Notes: generated by a model from the sequence alone, not told the origin. DNA of 64,000 nucleotides from Nymphaea colorata (GCF_008831285.2 NC_045149.1:20785035-20849034); one strand, 5' to 3'; shown: positions 24,701 to 41,065, counted from the first letter of the stretch. Made by a program: numbers and translations.

Positions 24701-27053
24701 ATTAGCAGTTTTAGTTGCTATGATTGAGCAGATATATGAAGTTTCATGGAACCAAAAGGGGTGACCATTTCCAAGCCATATGGAACTGATTTAGTCTGTT
24801 TTTCCAACAACCTGGAGGAAAAATGGAAATTTTCTCTCCTTAACTTTGCATGCGATTGGTTCAAGCAACATACTCATGGTCTTCCTCTGCTTTATCCCAG
24901 GTAGCTTACAATGTAAATAAATTAATCAAGCTTGTGGAAGAAAGGAAGAGCCATAACAATTGGCTAGATTATTGTCAGCGTATTGAAAGGACTTCTGGAG
25001 CCCAACCTACATGCAGGGTCTGGATGTTTTCTGAGTTTGATCCTAACTATTCTACGACTGCTACAATTGAAGTTCTGCACTTATGTTTCCGTCATAGCTT
25101 CATTGCTCAAAGTCTATTCATGTAATCGTTGACTTGCTTTTTTCAGACAGGATTTCTTGGCCTTTTTGGCAGGAGAGTGGGTTCAATTGATTACCATAAG
25201 CAAAAAATTGACGTCCTTCGCAACAAGGTGCAGGATTTATCGTAATATCTTTCGAGTTTCACTTCCTTATGGAGAATTACTTCTATAGCTAATGATTAAG
25301 AAGAATTGCTTGTCTATTTCTAAAACAAGAAGTAATAAAATCATTACATTTTGTATTTTTAAGTACTCATATCTCGAAAGCCTGAAGATTTTGAGAAGAT
25401 ATGGGATTTTACCGTTATTTCTTCAAGTTTTACCTTTATAATAAGGAGTTGTATCGCTCATATTTCAACAAGCCTAGTCATGCTTATCTTAAAATAGTAC
25501 CTAACTGATTGGCACTTCTGTGTTTCAGATATATATGGAAAACCAAAAGGTTCGAAATGATCCAAAGGCTACCTTACCTGTAGCTTTTGTTTCCTTTAAT
25601 TCACGACTGGGTGCAGCACTGTGTGCTCAGACACACTCGTTAACTGACTTGGTGGCTGACGAACGTGATGTATACTGGCAGAATTTGACTATACCATTTG
25701 TCTCTCTGATCATCAGAAGACTAGTCATAGAAGTATCTAAAGTTGCATTGATGGTCTTTTATATGATACCTATAGTCTTTGCGCAATCACTCGCAAATCT
25801 TGATGGTTTAGCCAAAATTTCACCCTTCCTCACGCCAGTCAATGAACCGTGAGTATTCCACTTAAGCCTTTTAACCTTTACTAAGAAACTCCGTGCTTTC
25901 ATATGTTTTACTTCTGATTCTAACTCCCTGCAATCATAAGTACTCCACCATTTTCTCATTTTAACAACTTCTCTCACTCATTTCTTAACTGAATTAACTG
26001 TTTCATGTCCTCACTTTTTTGCATTTCTGAAGTGCAGAGATGGTAATTTACAAAAACAGCAATTTTATGTCACTAGTTACAGTTATGCTCTTATTCGACA
26101 GACATAATTTCTGAAACATCACAGTTTTCATACCGATGCCAATGAATTTCACCATTGATTGCTAACTTGTAGATTTGTCTTGTCAGGAAGGTGATCAAAT
26201 CATTGCTTCAGGGCTTCCTTCCTGGATTAGCACTAAAGATTTTCTTATTTTTCCTCCCTACAATCTTGACAGCAATGTCTATAGCTGAAGGCCATGTGTT
26301 ATTGTCAAAGATAGATATGATCGCAGCAGACAAACATTATTCTTTCATGTTGGTGAATGTATTCTTAGGAAGCATAGTTTCTGGAACAGTTTTTCAACAG
26401 CTTAGTTCATTTCCGCATCAACCGCCGAGCGAGTAAGCCCTTCAATTCAACAACAGTTGATTACTTTGCTGCACTTAAGAAATTAAGAGCATAGATCAAG
26501 GAATCCACATGCATGCCTTCACAATTTTGTTTTTTCCTGTCATCACTTACTGCAAGCATGAAATTAACTTTCAGATTTCGTTACACATTGACAGGATAGC
26601 AAAAACCATTGGAGTATCAGTTCCAACGAAGGCAACGTTTTTCATAACATACATAATGCTTGATGGTTGGTCTGCCGTTGCTACTGTACTTCTTCGAACA
26701 AAGTCGCTGGCCTTATACCATCTAAGAACTGAGAAAGATAGAGAACAAGCAATGGAACAAGAGAACATTGGGATTCCAGAGAATCTCCCAAGGCTTCATC
26801 TATATTTTCTTCTTGGACTTGTCTATGCAGTTGTCTCCCCAATCCTTCTGCCTTTTGTCATCATTTTCTTTGGCTTGGGATTCCTTGTCTATCGCCATCA
26901 GGTTCCCGTTAACCTTGTCCTTTTTCTCTCCAACTTGCAGACTCTTTAGATCACACACATGATCCAGTCCTTGTAACTATAATGTCACTTCTAGTGGCGG
27001 AGCCAGAAGTTTACATCAGGGGGGCACATAACTCCCCTTCTATGAATGTGCAC

Positions 27054-27086
<33 letters not shown>

Positions 27087-28059
27087 TGCAGGACACACAC
27101 TCCATGCACCTAAAACACTTATATAGTACAGATGACAGCCATGCGAGAATCATTATCTGCAACAAGTTTATTTCTGCAAGTTAACGAATAATGCTTGACG
27201 ATGAAACTGAGCTCATAGAACCAACATCTAGTTTTCATTGTCTTCTACATTCCAAAAATATTTGTAACCAGATCGGACAAAAAAGGTTGTTCTTGCTTCC
27301 TTTTCTTTTTTGTGTTCTTGTGCCATTAATCACAATTATGATCAGCATGCAAGGGTCTATGGGCTTTATCGTTCTTACTTCTCATGTTTGTAGATTAACA
27401 TTGATGCTTATGACTGGTGCTCAATTATTTTTATCGGCATTCGACAACATTAGTGAACTGCTTCTTTCATATTTACAGAAGCTACTGTATAAGTTACAAA
27501 AGTGACTTGTCAAAATACTAAACTCTATACCATCATCTTTCCTTTCTGTTCTGTGTTTTGATGGCAATTGCTTATAAAGGCTCTTGTTTTTATGTTGGTT
27601 TGCCAGATTATCAATGTCTATGATCCACAGTACGACAGCATAGCAGCATTTTGGCCACATGTGCACGAGAGCATTATGACAAGCTTGATTACATCACACT
27701 TCCACCTGATCATTCTTCTCAGCACAAAGAAAGCTCCGTCTACTCCCCTGCTAACCATTCTACTTATGCTGACGATCGGGTTCCGTAACTACTGTAGGAA
27801 AATATTCGAGCCGACATTCTCGAAGCACCCAGTGGAGGTGAGCCCTCAAATGAACGATTGCGAGGTTAAATTCTTCCTTTTGAATTCCACCCAGTTGTCA
27901 GTTACAGCAGATGGCGATCATATTTTGCATCTGTGGTTTGAGGCACCAGATCAACTGCGTCTTTTGAAAGTCTCCTCGAAGAGGAATAGACTAGAGGAAA
28001 TGATCCACACTAAATGAAAACACAAAAATGTACCAAACATCTAAAGTTTAAAATTTCAA

Positions 28060-28130
<71 letters not shown>

Positions 28131-28562
28131 GGCGATAGAAAAGCAACCATAACCATGAGGCCGAAAGGATTTTTGGCAGAAAATGCATAAAAAACCATAA
28201 ATGTTGTTCAGGAAACAAAGACAACGGACACGGACGAGCCTGAAGCAGAGGCCAAGCTTAAAGCAGCGGCAAAGGGCACGGTCGAGCTTGAAGCAGAGCC
28301 AGTCCTGAAACTGAGACCCTGGTTGGATGGTGCTTACTTGCATCCAATTTTCCGAGTTGTTGATGATTTGATGAAAAGGGAAGCAAGCAGTCTGAGAAGA
28401 GAAGATTCAGACTCACCTGTATCGGCACCTATCACCGGAGCTGCCCACGATTTGGGCCACCAGAGGGATGCAAGCGGTCGGAGGGCAGACTGTTCTCCAT
28501 CGCCATCGATCAGCGAACTCAGCTCTCCTTCACCACAATATTATAAGTTCGGATACGTATGA
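21758..28562 (+). CDS. OSCA/CSC1-like hyperosmolality-gated cation channel, tandem copy B
   Basis: Same family and gene structure as copy A. Exons: 21758-22071, 23373-23525, 23983-24118, 24280-24378, 24901-25017, 25147-25227, 25529-25848, 26187-26432, 26595-26901, 27607-27837, 28212-28562. They total 2355 nt in frame, giving 784 aa. Compared with copy A it lacks one codon in exon 4, one in exon 5, seven in exon 7 (in the segment before the conserved RDVYWQNL) and six in exon 9 (before RTEKDRE). It has 21 extra codons in exon 11 from a local duplication (motifs EPEAEAKL and VELEAEP). No stop or splice defect is seen, so it is called intact. The lost exon-7 residues are normally well conserved, suggesting relaxed or altered constraint. 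Membrane helices match copy A closely, while the cytosolic part differs much more. Confidence 0.92.
28063..28126. repeat. (TA)n-(GA)n microsatellite in OSCA-B intron 10
   Basis: A TA run joined to a GA run, about 85 bp before the last exon. Homologous position to the TA run at 14991-15017. Confidence 0.95.
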
Positions 28563-29801
28563 GAGAGGAGTTGAGATCATTTGCATGGCTCCAGTGTTTT
28601 AGGGAGACACAGTATAGAAGGAAGGTCTCCCTCAATCTTGCTTTGTTCAGTTGGGTTGCTTATCATGCATGCAAAATGAAAGCTCCACTTTGGAATTTCA
28701 AAAAATGCAAAAATTGCTTAGATGAAAAAAAAAATGCCGAAAAACAACATTTTTTGTTTTAAAAATAAGAATAATTGAGTTATGGAAAATTGAGTTTCTT
28801 TTACTAATTTTCTTAAAACAGTAGCCATTGAAATGTTTAAACAAGCTTCAAAAAGTAAAAGTGAAATTAGTTGTGGATTGAGAGAGAATCAAATCAAGAA
28901 AATCCATGAGCATAATCCAGAACCCTCTTTACTTTCTGGATTTTTGATTCACACAAAAACCAACATTTTGGATCTTTGGAACACCCGAAAATTTCAGATC
29001 GGTCCTTTGCTTTGCTGGATTTTATCTAGAACCTCTCGAATCCTCTCATCAAAAGATAAAAAGAATAACTAAAATAAAATAAATTCTTCTCTTCTTGTCC
29101 GATAAAAAAATAAGTTTCATGCCATGAGTTTTAAACTGAAACCATAATGAAATATGGTAGAGTATTAGTCGTTCTTAACAATGTTCAAATCTACGCGTTT
29201 TTCTTGTGTCATCAACAAAGGACAAAGAGGACTGAAAGCCCACCTAGGTCCGAAACTTCCACATCTTTCTTCGTGACTCATTTAATACGGAATATTCCAT
29301 CCAAGATCCACGCCTGTCTGACCCGCTTATACCAACCCCACCTGCCGGTTGACATAGAGAGAGAAAGCGAGAGAGAGAGAGAGGGGATCCACAACTTTTT
29401 TTGGGAGTTTGATTTATTTGAAATAGAAAAAAATTTTACAATCAATCCGTTTGATAGCCTTGAATTTGAGAACTTCAAGATTTGAACACCGAGAATCTTC
29501 TAGCTCAGGTTCTCACCATAGTTGGCAAACCTGTGATCCGGACTCAGATCGGCAAATGACTGAGTCTCGGGGTTAACGAGCTGACTCGCCAACTCGGTTT
29601 GATATTCAAATAACCAAAATGTAAAGCTGAATCGGGCTTAGTTGAGCCGAGTCAAGAGTGAGTTGGGCCAACCTTGACTCGTGGCCAGATTTTTGGCGAT
29701 ACCAGTGGACTCGAATGATTCCCCAATCAACTCGACCACACCCATAACCTGTTGTTATACCATATATCATTGTCAATACTTTCATGGTATATTTTAACAA
29801 C

Positions 29802-29803
<2 letters not shown>

Positions 29804-29849
<46 letters not shown>
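29804..29849. repeat. (TA)n microsatellite
   Basis: About 46 bp of TA dinucleotides next to a dispersed repeat (29520-29740) rich in ACTCGGATCGG and GAGCCGAGTC motifs. Confidence 0.95.
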
Positions 29850-29852
<3 letters not shown>

Positions 29853-31939
29853 TGTTTTTAAAATATTTAACATTCCTGTTACCAAAAGTCCTCTATCTAA
29901 TAAACTTATCTGAATCGTGGCGTGGGGGCAACTGCCCACACCAGCTTACATGCGGATGAGCAAAGTGAAAAGGAAGTTCGAGAATTCAATACACAAAACG
30001 TACACGACTGCCGACACAAACTTCTCATTCCTGGCCTACCAAAAGCAACAAAGAAGGAAAAGGAAAAAAAAAAAAATCTAATTTAAATGCTTGCTTTTAG
30101 CTATTAACTGAAAAGAAGATGGATCCATGTTTGGATAGAACCTTACTTAGATGTCAGAACACACTAAAGTGAAAAAGTTATTCAACTTGAATGAATGAAT
30201 GATGTTATATTCTTTATTAGAAAATTAAAAAATAATTTTTAACTCAAGAGAACAATGTAAAGAAGCACGCGGTTTCACATTATATAAAGTAAATCAAACC
30301 AAGTCAGACCCGCCGACATCTTTTATTTGTTGATAGTACCTTTTACGGCTGCAGATTCGATTTCGAATCCGTTTAGTCAAAATTTGGTAAACTAATTTGA
30401 ATTTAGCATGTAATTTTTTACAACCAAATTTGAGTTCGGGTCTCATATTTGATTTTGATCGGATAAAGATTGAAGCCGATTACAAGTTGGTTGGGCTCCA
30501 ATTTGTTTTGGAAATGGAAAATCTGAACACCATTAGGGTGTGTTTGTTTCACTGTAGATCTAATGTCCACGAATTTGATATCATAGGATTTCAAATTCAC
30601 TGACTCATATACTTTACCCTCCTCTCTCCAAGGTGGCTTAAAAGATTTACATTGAAGTTTTCACATTTTACAAGTTTATGGTAGTAAAAACCCATTTTAT
30701 CGCTTTAATAAGAACCAAGTCGATAAAAGTAGAGTGAACGAATGTTATGTTATTGTTTTATAAATCTGTTTTCATATATCAAAATAAATTTATATAATAC
30801 CGTTTTATATGACTTTATAAATCTATACAAAATATTTAAGACAGATTTATGAAACAGTAACGAACTCGCTTCTCTCGTTCAAAAACCCCTTTGGGTCCAA
30901 CCTATCAAAACTCACATATCGTCATTTTAAAGCGATTTTCGAGCTTTAGACATTTTATCGCGACGAGAAAAACAATTCATTGCGGGAATTTGTGCCAATT
31001 AAATAGTCCGTACGTTGAAGCTTGTTTTTTTTTATCCAACGAGATGCCGACAAGCTAGACGTTGGGAGTCGAGAAAATATCTCGTCGGCCTTTTGCTTTT
31101 CCATCCAAGGGCCAAAACTTTCCCTTTTCACAGTTCGCGGCATCACTTTTTTTTTTTTTTCAGATCGTCGTTTTAAATTACTTTTTTGCCGACAGGATTT
31201 TGACCATTTTTATTTCAAAAACATATTTCCGAGACTTTAAAGATTTGTTTCTTATGAGTTTTAGATTGTGGAGAAGAACGGGGTCGTTGCCTCACTGAAC
31301 TTTTTGAAAAAGGGGGAAAAATTAGAACACGCACTTAAAATGAAAAAGTCCACTTGATAACGGACTATAATTCCCTCCAAATTTTTCAAAGATAAAAGAT
31401 ATTGAAGTTGGATTCTCAAAAGAGAATCACCACTACGAAACTCCAAAAACAAAAACAAAAATCACAACCTCTCCTCGAATTTATGAATCATTCCCAAAGT
31501 TTCAGAAATCCTCGGGCTATTGGCCAAACCTGTGGGTTGGCCGCAATTTGATCAATGCATTCAAATTTTGAATGCATTTCATTTAAAGAAATGATGCATG
31601 TTCAACAACTAAATTCATAACTGGTCACAAGGGATATAGTGTAGTTGATCAGTCGTGGTTGTCAGTTTGATTCACGTACACATTACTTTTTTGAACGGTA
31701 AAGGATAACGGACTTTACTTTCGAGTTGAAGGAAGTAACTGTAAGTTCACTCAGTCGCCATGCAACTCTAAACCCCAAAAGTAAGGGGAAAATGAAAGAC
31801 TTTCACACTGTTGGTATCGTTCAATGAATTTGCCATGAAAACAAATGAATACAAAAAAAAGTCAAAGCCAAGCATTCAAGTCATACATGCACCATAAAGA
31901 GCCCAAATAATTAGGTTTGCAATTGATGTGAAGGCTATA

Positions 31940-32127
31940 CAAAGGCGGAGTCAGATTTTTTTTTTCATGAAATACTATGGATATAGTTAACAAAATTTCA
32001 ATTGGTCGTACCTAGGTCTAGTGGACTTGTCTTATATAACTACACTTAGATCTACCTAAGTTAAACCATTGATTTATGGGCTCCGTGGGCATATGCCCCA
32101 CTGAGCCCCCACCTATCTACGCCTCTG
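31940..32127. mobile_element. hAT-type MITE with perfect 8-bp target-site duplication
   Basis: The 188-bp element begins CAAAGGCGGAGTCAGA and ends CCTATCTACGCCTCTG. The ends are imperfect inverted repeats (11 of 16 positions). It is flanked by AGGCTATA on both sides (31932-31939 and 32128-32135), an exact 8-bp duplication as hAT transposases make. It has no coding capacity, so it is non-autonomous. The interior is AT-rich with GGGCTCCGTGGGC near the right end. Confidence 0.85.
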
Positions 32128-32532
32128 AGGCTATAGTAGGTTCGATGTCGACCTAAACTTTAAGGGTCATTAAGCAATCAGAACAATTAGAATAATTTGT
32201 TACCGTTGAAGCAAATTCATGCAATACTGTAGCACAATAGTTTATGAATATGCTTTGAATCTCCGCGCAAACCCTTAATGCATTTAGCTATTCTCAATCT
32301 GACTTATTTACAGTTCAGATGACAAACTGAGAGAATGACTTTCAATACTTGTGTGGCAAAATAAAATTGGTTCATATGAGAACCTTCTCATTGAGAATTG
32401 AGAAGACAATATTTTCTTGCCAGAAAAATTCACACTAAAAAAAAAATATGTAGCAAAAGGTTCAAAGGAAAAGGACAATTTAACTCAAGACTCTCTTAAT
32501 TATTGTTGACTAATGAAAGGGGCTCCAGTATG

Positions 32533-32536
<4 letters not shown>

Positions 32537-32573
<37 letters not shown>

Positions 32574-32766
32574 AAAAATATAATAATCCAACCTGTTGTG
32601 CATTATGTAGACATGGATGATTGCTACATAATTTAAAACTTTATTGATGAACATCATATATATATATATATATATATGTGGAAAAAATATAATAATCCAA
32701 CCTGTTGTGCATTATGTAGACATGGATGATTGCTACATAATTTAAAACTTTATTGATGAACATCAT
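32537..32766 (+). repeat. Tandem duplication of a roughly 100-bp unit with (TA)n at each unit start
   Basis: The sequence TGGAAAAATATAATAATCC through ATTGATGAACATCAT occurs at 32571-32656 and again at 32679-32766, nearly identical. Each copy is preceded by a TA run (32537-32571 and 32656-32678). The TA runs probably mediated unequal exchange or slippage. Confidence 0.9.
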
Positions 32767-33449
32767 TACAAACTTTAGGAATTCCACCAAAGTTTTAGAA
32801 ATAAATTATATTGCTGCCATATTTGTTTTATGTTTTATCAAACACTCTATTCTTGTTTAGATGTTTAGGTGTGTTTTTTTAAGAGTTCATGTGCAAAAAT
32901 GATCTCTTTCTCCTTCTCCTGTTCTTGTGTTAACACCTCAAATGATGCTTGGAGCATAGCTACAGCAACCACTTTATTTATATTTTATATAATTTATTTG
33001 CATGCTAATATTTCCCAAAAAATATCCCAAAATGTTCCATGGATTCTCAATTTTTGCAGGCCCAAATATGAATATCTTGGTTTGGATAAGATCAATCCTT
33101 GCAGCCATTGTGCCCCACCTTATTAAGTGGTTCCTTATCTTAAGAGTGGTCACTTATCTAATGTATGAACTATACTTGTTCATTTAGATATTTATACGTA
33201 CTAGTTAAGTAGTCATATCATATTATTATTACTATAATTACCATCAGCAATTATAATATATATTGTGCTAATGCTAAGTACCACCTTCACTTTTTAACAA
33301 ATGATATAGTCAAATAGTAATTTTAAGCACATCAGATTTTATAAAAAAGAGCTATTAATGCATTAAGAAAGTCAAATAGGCACAACCCATATCATCAATA
33401 TCACTCTATATCGGATTTGTCGGCCGGTATGCATCATAGCAGGCCCTTA

Positions 33450-33600
33450 TCTAAGCTAGGGGTGAACACGAGCAGAGTCGATCTCGAATTCAGTCAACTC
33501 GAGCTCGGCTCGACTAATAAAACCTCGAGCTCGACTGGGCTTGAACTCGATAATAATTTAACGGAAACAGCTCGAGCTCGACTCGGTAGACATGCAACTA
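33450..33600. repeat. GAGCTCGAG-type dispersed repeat
   Basis: Short palindromic motifs (AACTCGAGCTCGGCTCGA, CCTCGAGCTCGA, CTCGAGCTCGACTCGG) recur within 150 bp. Similar stretches occur at 53028-53160 and 54070-54250, so this is a family dispersed in the window. The open frame crossing it is a by-product of the repeats. Confidence 0.6.
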
Positions 33601-35180
33601 CACCCACAAAGAGGAGCACATTAAATGTTTCTAGTTGGGCAGCTCTCTCTGCACCATTGTTTATGGTGTTGTGTCCCAATAAAAGGTGGGTGGAACCCAC
33701 TCTGAGCAATCAATCACACCTGGATGGTCCATATTCCAAACACTTGGCCCATCCACCAGTTTAGTCACAACTTGACTCAGCCCAGTTCTTTGACACTTCA
33801 ACTTCTTTTTCTCCTACTTTTTACATGAATTCCACACAAAAAGCCAAATCATCAATTCCAATGAAAATTTCTTTACAGATTGAGACAAAAATTCACCAAC
33901 TCACAACCTGCAGGTTCATATTATATTGGAAGAAGTCAAGTTGGTGTAATTTTTTTTTTATCAAAGAAGCTATTATGTTTATAATGATAATTGGGTATAG
34001 TTATGTTCATTGGTTATGTTCGTTATCATGATCTTGTCATTTTTCAGTTGTGTTTGATCTGATTTCACCTTTACCTTTGAGGTAGCGTTTGATTATCTCG
34101 GATTTTATGTTCGAACGGATTTGAGATCCCGAAACCTTAGATCTCAAGATTTTTAGATTCATGACCAATAACGAGGGTTTTAAGATAAATGGTATCAAAG
34201 ATACATAAAATACTCTTGCATGATCCCAATCCTTTATATTTTTAATTCATTGAACTGTGTCTTCTTTTATTAGAGGTCTATTTATTTGGAGAGACAAGGG
34301 CGAGTTTAATTAGCTTTGATTTATTGTCTGAGGATTGGAGATCCATGGATTTAAGATCAAACATTCTCATTTTTATCTTAAATCAGGCCTTTTGCTAAGA
34401 CAAAAAGTAAATGAAGGCCTAAAATGTGAATTTTAGGTTTAACTTAATATTATTAGTTTAATAAACTATAAAAATTTTAGTATGAATGTGTTACTATATT
34501 GAAAAACATGCGCTACGGAGTAATCAAATATTTCTTTAATGTACTTAATTATTTCAATTTTTTTTAACTTTTTGGGTCTTAATAAGCATGTTTTTTTTTT
34601 TTAAACTTTAATCTTTAACAAAGTGAGCATAATTTTGAGCATCTCCATGGAATAATGTGAAGAATATATGTGACCGCACTATGAAGCCAGATTTTCTTGG
34701 CTTTGAGAAACTTCTAGCAGCCGCGGTCCAAAGTCATCCGAAACCAAGGATATTCTCCCTGTATAGCTTTTTTAAAAGTTGAAAGAACAGCTTAATGAAA
34801 TATCTATATTTGCTAAAAAACATGGGTACCAATAAGAAGTCTAAGCAAATAAGCATTATGCTTATCACACCATGATATTTATGCAAGTAATTTAAGGGTC
34901 ACATTCATGTGGGGCGTGGTTTGCAATTAAAAATTACGATCTGGTCGACCCATAATCAATCAAAGTTCGATGTCAATGTGTAAGATTGGGCGTCGGGTCG
35001 GGTTCCTAATGAGTATCGGGTACCTGGTCCGACTCAGGCCCGAAAAAAATGGGGCACAGGTCTGGACTAGGCTTAATCGGGCAGCCCAAGCAAGCCCGAT
35101 TAAGTCAGGTCCGGCCCAATGCCCTGGCTTATCAATGCGCTTTTAAAACATTCTGCCTCGACCTTAGAATATATTTTGAT

Positions 35181-35408
35181 GGGTTGTTTGGCGACAGAGT
35201 AAGTATGTTAATATTTCATGCATCTACATACAAAAAAAGTAGGCAAATTTTAGTTTGGTGACGGAGTTAATATGTTAATATTTCATACATCTACACAAAA
35301 AAAATAAACAAATTTCTAAAACACTTTCAAATTATTATACGAATCTGCCCTAATTTTAATAGCAAATAAGTGGTACATTAATATATTGTTACCATCACCA
35401 AACAACCC
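35181..35408. mobile_element. MITE-like element with GGGTTGTTTGG inverted ends and duplicated left end
   Basis: It starts GGGTTGTTTGGCGACAG and ends CATCACCAAACAACCC, giving an 11-bp perfect inverted terminal repeat that continues imperfectly (GG[C/T]GA). The first 65-70 bp are repeated directly inside (second copy from about 35252, starting AGTTTGGTGACGGAGT). It has no coding capacity. I could not find a clear target-site duplication, so the superfamily is undecided. Confidence 0.6.
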
Positions 35409-36189
35409 CGAAATATAAAAGTAACCATTTTGAATAGGACTTGACAACGGACTCGTCTTGGGCAAAAGTTTGGCACGAAATGTACTCTTTTAATTAGCAC
35501 AAAAAGTGAGTACTCATGCCACTCGAATGAACGACTGATCCAAATTTTGCCCCAGGCAGAGATTTGCATGGAATGATGTCATACTTGTCGCACGTTGCCA
35601 AAGTACCTAAAATCACTTCGAGCTTCGAATCTTGTCGCTCAAGGCCTACTCGACGTGCTCAATATACCTGCAAACAAAATCAAACAATAAGTTTTTTACT
35701 CGTTTCACTTCACAATCTATACAAGTAAGAAGTATGATCATTGAGGCGTGGGCCATCGCCTCAAGAGGGTGCCTACAGGGGTTTAGTGAGTATCAAAATT
35801 TGAAAGTCCTGATATATTAAGAATAAATAAATCTCACTCTTGCTAAATGCATTTTTGTTTTAAAAATTTCAAGCCCAAATTTAAATGCCAACATTTTTTA
35901 GTTAAAAGAAAAGGTAACCAAAATTTCTCGTATTTATGTATTTTTTATTGCACAGTCCTATGCTATTAGAGCATGAAAATACCTATTTTGTTTTTAAAAA
36001 AAACGGGGAAATAATTTATTTTCGAACATTTTTATTTTAGATAAATTCTTAAAGTTAGGTCTTGGCTAGTCTCCACCGTTCTTTGACGAGTCAAGATCTT
36101 TAAGAAGAGGGTCAAATAAAATATATTAAAATTTTGATTTATTTTTTAAAATTAATAATTAGAAAAAAGGGATCTCCACATGCTAATGC

Positions 36190-36196
36190 TATAAAT
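36190..36196 (+). promoter_or_regulatory. TATA box of the cytidylyltransferase gene
   Basis: TATAAAT lies 230 bp upstream of the start codon. A start site about 30 bp downstream would give a leader of about 200 nt without an upstream ATG. Confidence 0.5.
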
Positions 36197-36425
36197 CCCA
36201 AGTCCTTGGCTTTTCCCACTGCGTTGCGTCTTTACGGGTGTCTGTGTCTCCTCAAGGGGAGCGGTTTCCCGGACCCCTCAAAACCGCTTTTGTTCGATCT
36301 TCCGGTTCCCGTAAAACCGCTTCTCTGCCCTAGGGGCTTTCTTGGGGCCACTCCTGGGGTCTAGTTCGGATCCATCCAGGATCACCGGAGATCGGCCGCT
36401 CGGGAGAAAGAATTTGCGCCGGGAA

Positions 36426-40146
<3,721 letters not shown>

Positions 40147-41065
40147 CCATCACTGTAGTACATAACTGGACCAGTTTGTTCCTTCATCTCTGTTGTCTAA
40201 TTTTGTAAGACCGGCACTGCTGCAAATTGATCTGTTACCTTTAGTTTCGCCTCTTTGTGTGCTGATGTTTCTAGTCGTCGCTCCTAAGGTCACCCTCTCT
40301 TGGTCCCAGTCTCTGTGGACTCCTTGTTTACTTTTTTTTTTTGGGTCTTTATGGAGAATAGGTTGTAATGCAAAAGCTAGACAGTTTCAGTCAGTGAGAA
40401 TTAAGTTGATAAGATGGAAAAAAAAATCTACTTCTCGAGTGCTTCCTGGATTTATTGGTTTGTGAAATCACTTTATCAGTGTCATACCGATCTTTTTTCA
40501 ATTGTTTGAATCTAAAATATAATTTAAACTAATTTTATATTGATTAAAAGTTAAAAAAATGAAAAATGAAAACCTCTATTGGCCTTAGATCGGCCTATTT
40601 GCTCCCATACAGAATGGCAGACTCCAGTTCCATCTTGGCCCACCGGACGGAGAGGTCAAGTTGCTCTGAGAGACGACTAGCCTTTCATCTCTGTTGCTCT
40701 TTTTAACTGGTAGCAGTGTGTGGACACTGGCTTCTAGGATCGACATAAACTTGTTTACTTGTTCAAGCGAGCGGACAAGAGAAAAACGGCTGTACTGGAA
40801 TCGTAACTTAATATCCGTTGATTGAGAGGGAGTGCTGTGGTGATTGGAAACAGGAAAGATTTTGAAAAAATATTATTATAACTACCCTTAATCCATATTC
40901 TATAGAAAAGATTGCGGAAAGAAAGGGACTAAAAATGCATGCTTCCGTTGTTTTTCATGATTAATCAACAAAAGCTGGAGTTCTTGAGGAGATCAGACTG
41001 ATCACACCCAACTCAATCAAAAGAGAAAGCTTTCTTAAATGAGAGATGCACGAGAGAGAGGGAAT
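40147..41065. other. Intergenic region after CCT
   Basis: Probably contains the CCT 3' UTR up to roughly 40450. Beyond that it is AT-rich without a recognised gene, repeat or RNA. Confidence 0.6.

Larger units (their letters stand above)
18888..28690 (+). repeat. Segmental duplication, copy B
   Basis: Direct repeat of 5822-15490. It carries the upstream block, the hairpin, all eleven OSCA exons and introns, and about 130 bp of 3' flank. Differences are base changes, microsatellite length, small indels and unmatched insertions such as the stretch around 19620-19870. Confidence 0.85.
28563..36425. other. Gene-poor, repeat-rich intergenic region
   Basis: Contents in order: duplicated 3' flank of OSCA-B to about 28690; AT-rich unique DNA; an ACTCGGATCGG-type repeat (29520-29740); (TA)n at 29804-29849; AT-rich DNA; a hAT-type MITE (31940-32127); a TA-associated 100-bp tandem duplication (32537-32766); a GAGCTCGAG-type repeat (33450-33600); a GGGTCGGGT-type repeat (34985-35130); a MITE-like element (35181-35408); and the promoter and leader of the cytidylyltransferase gene from about 36150. 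No convincing coding gene is seen. Confidence 0.65.

Noticed and set aside
33494-33709. Minus-strand open frame of 71 codons
   Set aside because: It lies largely on the GAGCTCGAG-type repeat and has no start context or family features.
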